Below, in pieces: positions 50,034-59,508 of a stretch of 64,000 nucleotides of DNA (position 1 is the first letter of the stretch; each line of letters begins with the position of its first letter). The DNA comes from Methylopila sp. 73B (GTDB lineage: Bacteria > Pseudomonadota > Alphaproteobacteria > Rhizobiales > Methylopilaceae): contig NZ_JAFV01000001.1 of NCBI RefSeq assembly GCF_000526315.1, positions 2,294,001 through 2,358,000 of the forward strand. The letters run 5' to 3'. A model generated the notes under the pieces. That model was not told the origin of the DNA and did no database searches. It saw only the letters and a program-made list of their open reading frames with translations. Position numbers and translations under genes: made by a program.

Positions 50034-51353
50034 TCAGTTCAGCGGGGGGGACCAGGCGGGGTCGGAGGCGAAGCCCGGGGTGGGGACGACCTGCTCGTTC
50101 CGGCCGGTGACGTCGATCGAGTAGATCTTCGGCCCGGCGCCCTGCTCGCGGAAGAACATCAGCACGCGTCCGTTCGGGGCCCAGGTCGGGCCCTCGTTGT
50201 GGAAGCCTTCGGTGAGGATGCGCTCGCCGGAGCCGTCGGGGCGCATCACGCCGATCGCGAATTTGCCGCCGGACTGCTTGGTGAAGGCGATCAGGTCGCC
50301 GCGCGGCGACCACACCGGGGTGGAGTAGCGGCCGTCGCCGAAGGAGATGCGCTGCGCGCCGCCGCCGCCGGCGCCCATGACGTAGATCTGCTGGTTGCCG
50401 CCGCGGTCGCTCTCGAACACGATCTTGGCGCCGTCCGGCGAGTAGGAGGGCGAGGTGTCGATCGCGCCGCTGTCGGTCAGCCGCGTGGTCGCGCGCGAGC
50501 GAAGGTCCATGGCGTAGAGGTTGGAGTCGCCGCCCTGCTGAAGGCTCATGATCACCTTCTGGCCATCGGGCGAGAAGCGCGGCGAGAAGGTCATGCCGGG
50601 GAAGTTGCCGACGACCTCGCGCTGGCCGGTCTCGATGTTCAGCAGGTAGACGCGCGGCTCCGCGCGGCCGAACGCCATGTAGGTGATTTCCTGGCTGGTC
50701 GGGCTGAAGCGCGGCGTCAGCACCAGCTCGTCGCCGCCGGTGATGTAGCGGGAGTTGAAGCCGTCCTGGTCCATGATCGCGAGACGCTTGACGCGGCGGT
50801 CTTTCGGGCCGCTCTCGTCGACGTAGACGACGCGGGTGTCGAAGTAGCCTTTCTCGCCCGTCAGCTTCTCGTAGACCATGTCGGCGATCAGGTGCGCCAC
50901 GCGGCGCCAGTTCTTGTCGGTGAAGAACTGCTGGCCGTCGAGCTGGTTGCCCGCGAACACGTCCCACAGCCGAAACTCGGTCCGCACGCGGCCGTCGCCC
51001 TGCCGCACGACGCGGCCCGTCACCAGCGCCTGGGCGTTGATGATGCGCCAGTCGCCGAAGCGGGGCGCCGAGTCGGTGTTGGTGATCTTCTCGATGAAGG
51101 CCTTGTGGTCGATCGGCGCGAACAGCCCAGAGCGCTTCAGGTCCGCCTCGACGACGCTCGCGATGTTGCGGGCCATCTCGGCGTCCGCCCCCTGCCCCAG
51201 GAACTCGGGGATCGCGATCGGCATGGGCTGAACGTTGCCCTGGTTGATGTCGATGTTGACCTGCGCGCGCGCGGCCGGGGCCATCGCCGCGAGCCCGATC
51301 AGGGTGGCGATGACGGCCAGGGCGCGGAGGAGCTGAGCAAGTGAAAGCGACAT
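50034..51353 (-). CDS. tolB: TolB: Tol-Pal periplasmic beta-propeller protein
   Basis: A 439-residue periplasmic protein with signal peptide ([23 protein letters not shown]). The N-terminal alpha/beta domain (about 35-165; [20 protein letters not shown]) is followed by a six-bladed propeller. Its blade motifs repeat as SPDG and SPTS sequences ([63 protein letters not shown]). TolB binds Pal and other envelope proteins. It follows tolA with a 153-bp gap and is separated from pal by 625 bp of repeats. Confidence 0.96.
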   Translation of the reverse strand: MSLSLAQLLRALAVIATLIGLAAMAPAARAQVNIDINQGNVQPMPIAIPEFLGQGADAEMARNIASVVEADLKRSGLFAPIDHKAFIEKITNTDSAPRFGDWRIINAQALVTGRVVRQGDGRVRTEFRLWDVFAGNQLDGQQFFTDKNWRRVAHLIADMVYEKLTGEKGYFDTRVVYVDESGPKDRRVKRLAIMDQDGFNSRYITGGDELVLTPRFSPTSQEITYMAFGRAEPRVYLLNIETGQREVVGNFPGMTFSPRFSPDGQKVIMSLQQGGDSNLYAMDLRSRATTRLTDSGAIDTSPSYSPDGAKIVFESDRGGNQQIYVMGAGGGGAQRISFGDGRYSTPVWSPRGDLIAFTKQSGGKFAIGVMRPDGSGERILTEGFHNEGPTWAPNGRVLMFFREQGAGPKIYSIDVTGRNEQVVPTPGFASDPAWSPPLN

Positions 51354-51506
51354 GAGGGCTATCCGTTTCGGGCGGCCGGTGCGGCCGGCGGAGACAGGAC
51401 GAAGAAAATGGGCGGAGCCGGGGCTACGCGCACGGTCGGGCGGAGGGCGCGCCCCGGAGGGCGCCGTTCTGAGATGCGGTCGGCTGGGCGAACGAGACGA
51501 AAGCGC

Positions 51507-52814
51507 TCATCCGCCGGCCATGTCGCGCGGATCGAAATTGATCGTGACCTGCTTCCAGTAGTCGTATCCGGAGGCCGGCAGCTTCAAGGGGGCGCAGCGC
51601 TGCACGGCGCGGGTGGCGGCGCTGGCGGCGGCGCGGAACGCCGGGTGCGACGACGAGTTGACCACCGTCGGTCCGTCGGCGATCGAACCGTCCGCGTTCA
51701 ATGAGAACTGAACGCGCACCACGAGCGACTCCGAGCCGGACGCGCCGATCGGCGGGCTCCAGCACTGCATGACCTGTTCGCGCACGGCGTTGTCGATGCC
51801 CGTGCGCTCCGACAGCGACAGCTTGCTCGCCGTGCCGCGCGCCGTGCCGGCGGTGGTCTCCGGCGCCGCGTCGCGCGCCGCGGCCGCCTTCCGGCCGGGA
51901 TCGCGCACATCCTTCATGGCGCTGTCGCTGGAGGACGCCTTGTTGCCGAGCAGGCTCGCGATCTTGGCCGGGTCGAACTTGCGCTCGGCGGCCTTGGCGG
52001 CCTTCTCGGCGTCCGCCTTCTCCTTCGCGGCCTTCTCGGCCTTGGCGAGCTTCTCGGCTTCCGCCTTGGCGAGCTTTTCGGCCTCGGCCTTCGCGGCCTT
52101 CTCCGCGTCGGCCTTAGCCTTGGCGAGCTTGTCCGCCTTTTCCTTCGCGGCCTTCTCGGCGGCCGCCTGTTCGGCCGCAGCCTTTTCCTGAGCGGCCTTT
52201 TCCTGCGCCGCCTTCTCCGCGGCGGCGGCTTTTTCGGCCGCGGCCTTCGCGCGCAGTTCGGCGTCGGCGGCCTCCGCCAGCTTCTCGGCCTTCTCGGCGG
52301 CGGCCTTGTCCTGCGCCGCCTTCTGAGCGGCCTGAGCGGCTTTTTCCTGGGCGGCCCTGGCCTGAGCGGCCTTGTCGGCCTCCGCCTTGGCTGCGGCCTG
52401 TTCGGCGGCGGCCTTCTCCTGCGCGGCCTTTTCCGCCTTCTCCGCCTTGGCGGCCTTTTCAGCGGCGAGCTTCGCGGGGTCCGGCTCGGGCTTCGGCGGC
52501 GCCTCGGCCTGCGCAGGCGTGGGCGGCGCCGGCGGCGGGGGCGCCTTTACGTCTTCCTTGGCGATCGGCGTGTCGTCGTCGACCGGTTCGGACTCGGCCT
52601 CCGCGACCTGCTCGGCCTTCTGCTTGGGCGCGTCGACCTTCTTCGAGGTCTTCGAGCCCTTGGTCATGGCGTCGAATTCCTGCGGGGTCAGAATCTCGAC
52701 CGGAAGCGCTTCGGTCGGCCCGACGTCGAAAGGCTTCGCGACGCCAAAATTCCAGATCCCCCAGGCGAGGACCAGGGCGTGCGCCGCCGAGGAGGTGACG
52801 AGGCCGGCACGCAT
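51507..52814 (-). CDS. tolA: TolA: Tol-Pal inner-membrane bridging protein
   Basis: A 435-residue protein. One N-terminal membrane helix (about 5-26) precedes a very long Ala/Lys/Glu-rich helical domain (about 110-290) built from short AAEKAA-type repeats, and a C-terminal domain (about 340-435; QVMQCWSPPIGASGSESLVVRVQF). It spans the periplasm to link TolQR with TolB-Pal. The N-terminal segment has MRAGLVTSSAAHALVLAWGIW. Alpha-type codon repetition in the helix is an amplification of the KAA unit. It is 9 bp after tolR. Confidence 0.93.
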   Translation of the reverse strand: MRAGLVTSSAAHALVLAWGIWNFGVAKPFDVGPTEALPVEILTPQEFDAMTKGSKTSKKVDAPKQKAEQVAEAESEPVDDDTPIAKEDVKAPPPPAPPTPAQAEAPPKPEPDPAKLAAEKAAKAEKAEKAAQEKAAAEQAAAKAEADKAAQARAAQEKAAQAAQKAAQDKAAAEKAEKLAEAADAELRAKAAAEKAAAAEKAAQEKAAQEKAAAEQAAAEKAAKEKADKLAKAKADAEKAAKAEAEKLAKAEAEKLAKAEKAAKEKADAEKAAKAAERKFDPAKIASLLGNKASSSDSAMKDVRDPGRKAAAARDAAPETTAGTARGTASKLSLSERTGIDNAVREQVMQCWSPPIGASGSESLVVRVQFSLNADGSIADGPTVVNSSSHPAFRAAASAATRAVQRCAPLKLPASGYDYWKQVTINFDPRDMAGG

Positions 52815-52823
52815 GGCGTCAGA

Positions 52824-53273
52824 TCAGCTCCCCTGCTCCAGCTCGGTGACGAGCGCGACCCGACGGAAGCCCGCCCCGGACAGCGTGCCCATCACCTTCA
52901 TCACCTGCCCGTAATTCACGTTGCGGTCGCCCCGAACGTAGATGCGTTCCTCATAGCCGGAGTTCGTGATGGCAATGAGGCGCGGCGCGAGGTCTTCGAC
53001 CGCGACCGGGGTCTCCTGAAGAAAGACCTCGCCCTTGGTGTTCACCGTGATCGTCAGCGGCTCCTTCTCCTCGTTCAGAGGATTGGCCGAGGTCTGCGGC
53101 AGGTCGATCGGCACTCCGACGGTGAGCAGCGGCGCCGAGACCATGAAGATGATCATCAGCACCAGCATCACGTCGACCATCGGGGTCACGTTGATCTCGG
53201 ACATGACGGCGCTGCGCCGACGGCGTCTCGCCCCGTGCGCGCCGCCTCCGCCGCCGCCGCCGCTCATGCCCAT
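52824..53273 (-). CDS. tolR: TolR: Tol-Pal proton-channel protein (ExbD/TolR family)
   Basis: A 149-residue inner-membrane protein. A Gly/Arg-rich N-terminus (GGGGGGGAHGARRRRRS) leads to the transmembrane helix NVTPMVDVMLVLMIIFMV (about 28-45), in which the proton-path aspartate Asp35 is visible. The periplasmic domain (about 50-145) includes VYVRGDRNVNYGQVMKVMGTL. GGGAGCG precedes ATG at 53273. With TolQ it forms the stator that uses the proton gradient. It lies 27 bp after tolQ and 9 bp before tolA. Confidence 0.95.
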   Translation of the reverse strand: MGMSGGGGGGGAHGARRRRRSAVMSEINVTPMVDVMLVLMIIFMVSAPLLTVGVPIDLPQTSANPLNEEKEPLTITVNTKGEVFLQETPVAVEDLAPRLIAITNSGYEERIYVRGDRNVNYGQVMKVMGTLSGAGFRRVALVTELEQGS

Positions 53274-53300
53274 GAGATCGCTCCCGCAAGGCTCATCGCG

Positions 53301-53978
<678 letters not shown>

Positions 53979-54238
53979 CGTCCGGTCGTCTCCACGCTCC
54001 GGTGTGGCGGGCGTCGCGTTTCGCCGCGCGGGCGGCTCGAAAGAAAGCCGGCCACGCCGGGCATCCACGGGACGTCGGGCTCGGAGCGTCCGCGCTAGTC
54101 GCGCGCTAATGTGTTGAAACTGCGACCCGGACCCGCTTCCCCACGTCGTTAATGACTTGTCAGGGTTAATGACGCGTTACCAAACCGGGCTGTGGCGATG
54201 GCGCCGCAGCGCCGCGCCGCACCCGAGGTCGTCCCGCC

Positions 54239-54979
54239 ATGTTCCGCACGCTCGCCCACGCTCTCCTGCTCGCCCTCCCGGCGGCCCCGGCGCTCGCCGC
54301 CGACGACGGCCTCAGCGCGGCGACGGTCGCCGTCCAGGCGATCGCGCCGACCGCGGACGGGCGCGCGCGGGTGTCGGAATGCACCGGCGCGCTGATCGCG
54401 CCCGACCTCGTGCTGACCGCCGGCCATTGCCTGGACGGGATCGCGTCGCCCTCCCAGGTGGCGGCCTTCGCCTATGACGGCGACCGGCCGAAGGCGCCGC
54501 CGCTGCGCGTCGCGCGGTTCGCGCGGCATCCCGATCATGTCGTCGGCTGGCGCGAACGGGCCGGCGATCCCTCCACGCGGCGGGCGGAGATCGCCGCCGA
54601 TCTCGCGCTGCTGAAGCTCGCCGCGCCGACGCCCGCGCGCCCGCTCGCGCTCGCGCCCGCCGCCGCCGGCGCGCCGTCGCTCACCGCGGGCACGGGCCGC
54701 GACGGGCCCGGCGCCGACGCGCGCTCGGGCCGACTCAAGCTCACCCCGGCGACCGAGGTGCGCTTCGCGACCGGCGAGGGCCCGCGCATCGCCTTCGCGA
54801 GCCTCGCGCGCGCCGCCTGCCGTGGCGACTCCGGAGGTCCGGTGGCGCGCGACGGCGCGCTCTGGGGCGTGGTCGCGGCGATCCTGAAGGCGCGCGGCGG
54901 CTGCGGCGCGCGGATCGTCGTCACCCCGGTCGACCCCGCCTCCGAGGGCTTCCGGCGCATGCGGGCCGCGCTCGACTGA
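54239..54979 (+). CDS. Trypsin-like serine protease, secreted (first of tandem pair)
   Basis: A 246-residue exported protease of the chymotrypsin fold (S1 type). A signal peptide (MFRTLAHALLLALPAAPALA) precedes the mature protein. The catalytic triad is complete: His63 (LTAGHC), Asp121 (IAADLALLKL) and Ser198 (CRGDSGGPV). A Cys pair brackets the His (ECTG...GHC). It acts in the periplasm or outside. It is a paralogue of the next gene (same layout, same motifs) and lies on the plus strand between tolQ and ybgC, both on the minus strand, so it is an insertion in the conserved order. The target is unknown. Confidence 0.88.
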   Translation: MFRTLAHALLLALPAAPALAADDGLSAATVAVQAIAPTADGRARVSECTGALIAPDLVLTAGHCLDGIASPSQVAAFAYDGDRPKAPPLRVARFARHPDHVVGWRERAGDPSTRRAEIAADLALLKLAAPTPARPLALAPAAAGAPSLTAGTGRDGPGADARSGRLKLTPATEVRFATGEGPRIAFASLARAACRGDSGGPVARDGALWGVVAAILKARGGCGARIVVTPVDPASEGFRRMRAALD

Positions 54980-55135
54980 AACCGCCCGCCCTGGTTGTCG
55001 CCCGACGGACACAGGCGCGGGACCGAAACGCCGGCGCGCCCGGCGTGAACGGACGTTTGGGATTCGGCGTGCCATGGTGCGCCGAGACCCCGACCGCAGA
55101 CTCGCCCCCGGCGGCGCCGATCCGGATTTTCGTAC

Positions 55136-55918
55136 ATGCGTTCCATCCTGCTTCGCGCCTCCGCCGCCATCGCCTTCGCAGGGCTGCTGGCGACCCCGGC
55201 GGCCGCGCTCTCCGGCGGCTCGCCTGCGCCCGCGGGCGATCGCCTCACGCGCGCGACGGTGTTCATCACCAGCCTGACGCCGACCGCCCGCAACCGCGCG
55301 CAGGTCGCGAACTGCACCGGCGTGCTGATCGAGCGCGACCTAGTGCTGACCGCAGGCCATTGCCTTGCGGACCTCGGCGGCCCGAGCGTCGTGGTGGCTC
55401 AGTTCTTCGACCGCTCGAACCGCATCGCCGAGACGATCGAGGTCGCGGCCGGCGCGATGCATCCGGACTTCGCCGGCCGGGGCGACGCGGAAAACCCGCG
55501 GCCGGACCTGCTGGGCGCCGATCTCGCGATTTTGAAGCTCGCGACGCTCGCGCCGAAGGGCCGCCGGCCGATCGCGCTCGCGAAACGTCCGGTCGAGGCC
55601 TCGAAGCTGAAATCGATCCTCGCCGGCGCGGGCCTCCGCACGCCGGCCGACGAAGCCTCCGCCGGTCAGCTCCGGTTCGCCCGCGTGAACGCCGAGGTCG
55701 TGACGGACGGTCCGACCGCCGTCGCCCTCGGCACCACCGGCGGCGCGGTGTGCCGCGGCGATTCCGGCGGGCCGGTGATCAGCTCCGGCGGCCTCTGGGG
55801 CGTGGTGATCGCGATCGTCCGTCGCAAGAACCTCTGCAACTCGACGATCTTCATGGCGGTGGTCGACCCGGAGTCGCGCGGCTTCCGCAACATGCTCGCG
55901 CGCGCGCGGCGGGGCTGA
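55136..55918 (+). CDS. Trypsin-like serine protease, secreted (second of tandem pair)
   Basis: A 260-residue paralogue of the preceding protease. Signal peptide (RSILLRASAAIAFAGLLATP, then AAALS). Triad: His75 (LTAGHC), Asp129 (LGADLAILKL), Ser210 (CRGDSGGPV). Shared features with the first copy include NCTGVLIERDLVLTAGHC, VVDPESRGFRNML at the end, and GLWGVVIAIVRRK. The two are clearly a tandem duplication with divergence in the surface loops. It starts 156 bp after the first gene and ends 13 bp from the convergent ybgC. A role in envelope protein processing is inferred only from export and location. Confidence 0.88.
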   Translation: MRSILLRASAAIAFAGLLATPAAALSGGSPAPAGDRLTRATVFITSLTPTARNRAQVANCTGVLIERDLVLTAGHCLADLGGPSVVVAQFFDRSNRIAETIEVAAGAMHPDFAGRGDAENPRPDLLGADLAILKLATLAPKGRRPIALAKRPVEASKLKSILAGAGLRTPADEASAGQLRFARVNAEVVTDGPTAVALGTTGGAVCRGDSGGPVISSGGLWGVVIAIVRRKNLCNSTIFMAVVDPESRGFRNMLARARRG

Positions 55919-55931
55919 CGCGCGGCCGCCG

Positions 55932-56372
55932 CTACTCCGTCCGCGCCATTTCCTTGCGCATGCGCTCCGGCATCCGCACCGGCCGCCCCTCGCGCACGTA
56001 GGCGCAGACGGCGAGGCCGGTGACCAGCGTCTCGCCGTCCCGGGTCACCGACTGGCCGAGCGTCAGCGACGCCTGCTTCACGTCATGCACCCAGGTGGTG
56101 ATGGCGACGACGTCGTCCATGTGCGCCGGCCGCAGGTAGTCGACCGTCATGCGGCGAACGACGAAGCCCTCGCGCACGGTCTCCCACAGTTTGCGGTGGT
56201 CGAAGCCGATCGCCCGCAGGATCTCGGTGCGTCCGCGCTCCATGTAGCGGAGGTAATTGGCGTGGTAGACCGCGCCGGAAAAGTCGGTGTCCTCGTAGTA
56301 GATGCGCAGCGTCAGCACATGGCGCACGCCGTCGAGGCGCCCCCCGACGCCGTCTTCGAGATTAGCGGTCAT
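55932..56372 (-). CDS. ybgC: YbgC: tol-pal-associated acyl-CoA thioesterase
   Basis: A 146-residue hotdog-fold thioesterase. The signature YYEDTDFSGAVYHANYLRYMERGRTE (about 25-50, given here in parts: YYEDTDFSG, VYHANYLRYMERGR) carries the catalytic Asp of the 4HBT family. YbgC is always linked to tol genes and hydrolyses short-chain acyl-CoA in phospholipid metabolism. The start ATG at 56372 shares one base with the ruvB stop (TGATG), so it is translated with ruvB. It is now separated from tolQ by the protease pair. Confidence 0.94.
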   Translation of the reverse strand: MTANLEDGVGGRLDGVRHVLTLRIYYEDTDFSGAVYHANYLRYMERGRTEILRAIGFDHRKLWETVREGFVVRRMTVDYLRPAHMDDVVAITTWVHDVKQASLTLGQSVTRDGETLVTGLAVCAYVREGRPVRMPERMRKEMARTE

Positions 56373-57415
56373 CAGTCCTCGCCGAGGTCGAACAGCGGCG
56401 CCTGGGAGGTGGCGCTCGGAACGCTCAGCCCCAGGTGCCGGAAGGCGTGCGCGGTGAGCATGCGCCCCCGCGGCGTCCGCTGGATGAAGCCCTGCTGGAT
56501 GAGATAGGGCTCGATGATCTCCTCCACCGCGTCGCGCGGCTCCGACAGGGCGGCCGCGATCGTCTCCACGCCGACGGGGCCGCCGTTGTAGTGGGTCGCG
56601 ATCATCGAGAGATAGCGCCGGTCCATGGCGTCGAGGCCCAGGTCGTCCACGTCGAGCAATCTTAGCGCGCGGTCGGCGCTTTCGCGCGTCACTTCCGCGT
56701 CGCCCGACACCGCGGCGAAGTCGCGCACCCGGCGCAGCAGCCGTCCCGCGATGCGCGGCGTGCCGCGCGATCGCCGCGCGATCTCGCGCGCCGCTTCGGG
56801 CCGCATCGGCAGCCCCAGCACCCGCGCGCCGCGCCGCACGATCAGCTCCAGTTCGTCGACTTCGTAGAAGTTCAGCCGGATCGGGATGCCAAAGCGGTCG
56901 CGCAGCGGCGTCGTCAGCAGGCCCGCGCGGGTCGTCGCTCCGACGAGCGTGAACTTCGACAGGTCGATCCGCACCGATCGGGCCGCCGGCCCCTCGCCGA
57001 TGATGAGGTCGAGCTGGAAGTCCTCCATCGCGGGGTAGAGGATCTCCTCCACCGCCGGGTTGAGGCGATGGATCTCGTCGATGAAGAGCACGTCGCGCTC
57101 CTCGAGGTTGGTCAACAGCGCCGCGAGGTCGCCGGCCTTGGCGATCACCGGACCGGAGGTGGCGCGGAAGCCGACGCCGAGCTCGCGCGCGACGATCTGG
57201 GCGAGCGTGGTCTTGCCGAGCCCCGGAGGGCCGGCGAACAGCACATGGTCCAGCGCCTCGCCGCGGGCTTTGGCGGCCTGGATGAACACCGAGAGGTTTT
57301 CGCGCGCCTGTTTCTGGCCGGTGAAGTCCGCAAGCGTCTGCGGCCGGATCGACGCCTCGAGGTCGAGGTCGTCGTCGCGCATATGCGGGTCGCGGACGGG
57401 GCTTTGGGCGGTCAT
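56372..57415 (-). CDS. ruvB: RuvB: Holliday junction branch migration ATPase
   Basis: A 347-residue AAA+ ATPase that drives branch migration with RuvA. Walker [10 protein letters not shown] is at about 62-70, Walker [11 protein letters not shown] near 111, and the arginine-finger and sensor region reads [18 protein letters not shown]. The C-terminal winged helix is present ([21 protein letters not shown]). ATG at 57415 is chosen; a longer frame to 57463 would add a non-homologous tail. The 684-bp gap to ruvA contains the Uma2-family gene on the opposite strand, so ruvB needs its own promoter. Confidence 0.96.
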   Translation of the reverse strand: MTAQSPVRDPHMRDDDLDLEASIRPQTLADFTGQKQARENLSVFIQAAKARGEALDHVLFAGPPGLGKTTLAQIVARELGVGFRATSGPVIAKAGDLAALLTNLEERDVLFIDEIHRLNPAVEEILYPAMEDFQLDLIIGEGPAARSVRIDLSKFTLVGATTRAGLLTTPLRDRFGIPIRLNFYEVDELELIVRRGARVLGLPMRPEAAREIARRSRGTPRIAGRLLRRVRDFAAVSGDAEVTRESADRALRLLDVDDLGLDAMDRRYLSMIATHYNGGPVGVETIAAALSEPRDAVEEIIEPYLIQQGFIQRTPRGRMLTAHAFRHLGLSVPSATSQAPLFDLGED

Positions 57416-57507
57416 CGCGGCGCAGCGAAGGCGTTTGTGTCGGTCACACCGAACGTCTCGCACGTCGATCGCGACCGCGCTACATTTGGTGCGGACCGGA
57501 GAGCCCC

Positions 57508-58095
57508 ATGAGCCGCGCGACCGCCGACTACGACTACATGTCGTTCGACGACTTCGAAGAGTTTCTCGCGGACAAGCCGAAGAACGAGCGCTGGGAGCTG
57601 ATCGGCGGTCGCGTCGTCAAGATGACGGTGAGCGTGCGCTGGGAGCATAACTACATCATCCAAAACCTCGCCTCCGGCATTCGGGAGCGTCTGCGGGCTG
57701 CAGGCTCGCCGTGCCGGACGCTCACTGAGACGTTTTACCTCAAGGAGCGCGAGCTCAACGCCTCGCTGCTTCCGGACGTGCTTGTGCATTGCGGGCCGCT
57801 GCCGCCCGGCGCCACCTCGGTCCAGACCCCGGTCGTACTGGTCGAGGTGATGTCGAACGGCACGGAAGCGCGCGACCGCATGGCGAAATGGCATGTCTAT
57901 CAACGCATTCCGTCGTTGATGCATTACGTGCTCGTCGTCCAGGATCGCGCTCATATCGAAACCCTCGATCGGATCGACGGGGTCTGGCGCGGCCTTCAGG
58001 TTATCGACGGCCTCGAAGCGATCCTCCCGCTTCCCGGCATCGGCGTCGAGGTGCCCCTGGCCGACATCTACCGCGACGTTCTCAACCCCGCCTGA
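57508..58095 (+). CDS. Uma2-family endonuclease (DUF820)
   Basis: A 195-residue protein of the Uma2 group, restriction-endonuclease-like PD-(D/E)XK fold. Putative active-site residues are Glu30 (RWELIGG), Asp90 ([10 protein letters not shown]) and Glu113 (VVLVEVMS), with Lys127 in [19 protein letters not shown] matching the usual K-x3-Y block. The family is common in cyanobacteria and scattered elsewhere; its biological role is unclear. It lies on the plus strand between ruvA and ruvB, convergent with ruvA by 4 bp, and breaks the usual ruvCAB order. Codon use looks like the neighbours. Confidence 0.85.
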   Translation: MSRATADYDYMSFDDFEEFLADKPKNERWELIGGRVVKMTVSVRWEHNYIIQNLASGIRERLRAAGSPCRTLTETFYLKERELNASLLPDVLVHCGPLPPGATSVQTPVVLVEVMSNGTEARDRMAKWHVYQRIPSLMHYVLVVQDRAHIETLDRIDGVWRGLQVIDGLEAILPLPGIGVEVPLADIYRDVLNPA

Positions 58096-58099
58096 CCCC

Positions 58100-58717
58100 T
58101 CACTTCGCCAGCTCCTTCAGCCCGGCCCGGATCAGCTGCTCCGTCGTCGCGCCGTCGCCCGCGGCCTTCAGCGCGGCCGCGATGGCGCCGCTCGCCTGCG
58201 GGGCGGCGTAGCCGAGGTTGACGAGGGCGGAGACCGCGTCGCGCGCGGGCTGAGGCCCACGGGCCTCAGCGACCTCGCCGGCGAAGCGCGCGAGCGCCGG
58301 ATCGACGTCGGCGAACAGCGGCGCGCGGTCCTTGAGCTCCGCGGCGATGCGCATCGCGACCTTGGGGCCGACGCCCGGCGCCCGGGAGATCGCCGCCTTG
58401 TCCTGCAGGGCGATCGCGGTCGCGAGGTCCGAGGCGTCCATCACCGACAGCACGCCGAGGGCGACCTTCGTGCCGACGCCCTGCACCGTGTTCAGCAACC
58501 GAAACCACTCGCGCTCCAGATCGGCCATGAAGCCGAACAGCTGGATGCGGTCCTCCCGCACATGGGTTTCGATCGAAAGCCGCGCGATCTCGCCGGCCTT
58601 CGGCAGCCGCTGCAACGTGCGGGCGGAGCAGTGCACGACATAGCCGACGCCGCCGACGTCGAGGATGACCCAGTCGGGCCCGACGGAATCAACCGTGCCG
58701 GTGAGCTTGCCGATCAT
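58100..58717 (-). CDS. ruvA: RuvA: Holliday junction-binding protein
   Basis: A 205-residue protein. It has an OB-fold N-terminus ([31 protein letters not shown]), two helix-hairpin-helix motifs ([19 protein letters not shown] and [19 protein letters not shown]) and a C-terminal domain III ([18 protein letters not shown]). It tetramerises on the junction and recruits RuvB. ATG at 58717 overlaps the ruvC stop (ATGA), so the two are coupled. Its own 3' end faces the Uma2-family gene 4 bp away. Confidence 0.95.
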   Translation of the reverse strand: MIGKLTGTVDSVGPDWVILDVGGVGYVVHCSARTLQRLPKAGEIARLSIETHVREDRIQLFGFMADLEREWFRLLNTVQGVGTKVALGVLSVMDASDLATAIALQDKAAISRAPGVGPKVAMRIAAELKDRAPLFADVDPALARFAGEVAEARGPQPARDAVSALVNLGYAAPQASGAIAAALKAAGDGATTEQLIRAGLKELAK

Positions 58718-59235
58718 GCGCTCATCCTCGTCGCCGCCGCGAGGCGCGCGCGGGCGCCCCGGTGCTGGGCGTGGCAGATCGCGACGGCGAGCGCGTCGGC
58801 CGCGTCGGCTCCCTTATAGGTCGCCTTCGGCAGCAGGATGGCGATCATGGCCTGGATCTGCCGCTTCTCGGCGTGGCCGGCGCCCACCACGGTCTTCTTC
58901 ACGAGGTTCGGCGCGTATTCCGCGACCGCGAGCCCCGCGAGCGCCGGCACCAGCATCGCCACGCCGCGGGCCTGTCCGAGCTTGAGCGTGGCCGACGGGT
59001 TGTTGTTGACGAAGGTCTCCTCGACCGCCGCCTCGTGCGGCGCGTGCTCGGCGAGAACGGCGGAGAGCCCGGCGTGCAGGGCCGCCAACCGGTCGGCGAG
59101 ATCGCGCGTGTCGTCGGGCGTGATCACGCCCGCGGCGACGAAGGACAGGCGGGACCCTTCGGCGACGATGATCCCCCAGCCGGTACGGCGGAGGCCCGGG
59201 TCGACGCCGAGGATGCGAATCGGTGCGAGGCTCAT
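58714..59235 (-). CDS. ruvC: RuvC: Holliday junction resolvase
   Basis: A 173-residue RNase H-fold endonuclease that cuts Holliday junctions symmetrically. Catalytic residues are visible: Asp12 ([13 protein letters not shown]), Glu of [12 protein letters not shown] (about 71-72), and the two Asp of [15 protein letters not shown] near the C-terminus. ATG at 59235 gives the normal N-terminus; an upstream start at 59289 would add 18 unrelated residues. Length matches the family. It leads the ruvC-ruvA pair. Confidence 0.95.
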   Translation of the reverse strand: MSLAPIRILGVDPGLRRTGWGIIVAEGSRLSFVAAGVITPDDTRDLADRLAALHAGLSAVLAEHAPHEAAVEETFVNNNPSATLKLGQARGVAMLVPALAGLAVAEYAPNLVKKTVVGAGHAEKRQIQAMIAILLPKATYKGADAADALAVAICHAQHRGARARLAAATRMSA

Positions 59236-59332
59236 GACGACCGATGTAACGGCCGAAGGTTTACGGAACACAAGCAGAACGTCCGCCACGGCGGAAATTC
59301 CGGAGCCATTCCGCCTCGAACCTCCCTTCCCT

Positions 59333-59451
59333 TCTCCCCTTGCGGGAGAAGGTGGCGCGAAGCGCCGGATGAGGGGTCGTCCGGGCCATCCTGAAACGTT
59401 GGAGGGCGTCCCGGACGACCCCTCACCCCTACCCTCTCCCGCAAGGGGAGA
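59333..59451. repeat. Palindromic intergenic repeat, family C copy 2
   Basis: TCTCCCCTTGCGGGAGA (59333-59349) pairs with TCTCCCGCAAGGGGAGA (59435-59451), and GAGGGGTCGTCCGGG (59371-59385) pairs with CCCGGACGACCCCTC (59410-59424). The two nested inverted repeats form one long imperfect hairpin. It fills the gap between the Hsp70-like gene and ruvC. Confidence 0.8.
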
Positions 59452-59508
59452 GGGGGACTACGACGTTGCGGGTCATTTGAAAGTGATGGAGCCGAGCTTC
59501 GCGCCCGT

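Noticed and set aside
51507-52814. Ala/Lys-rich repeats in tolA as a possible repeat array or assembly artefact
   Set aside because: Such helices are normal for TolA; the frame is continuous and both terminal domains are intact.
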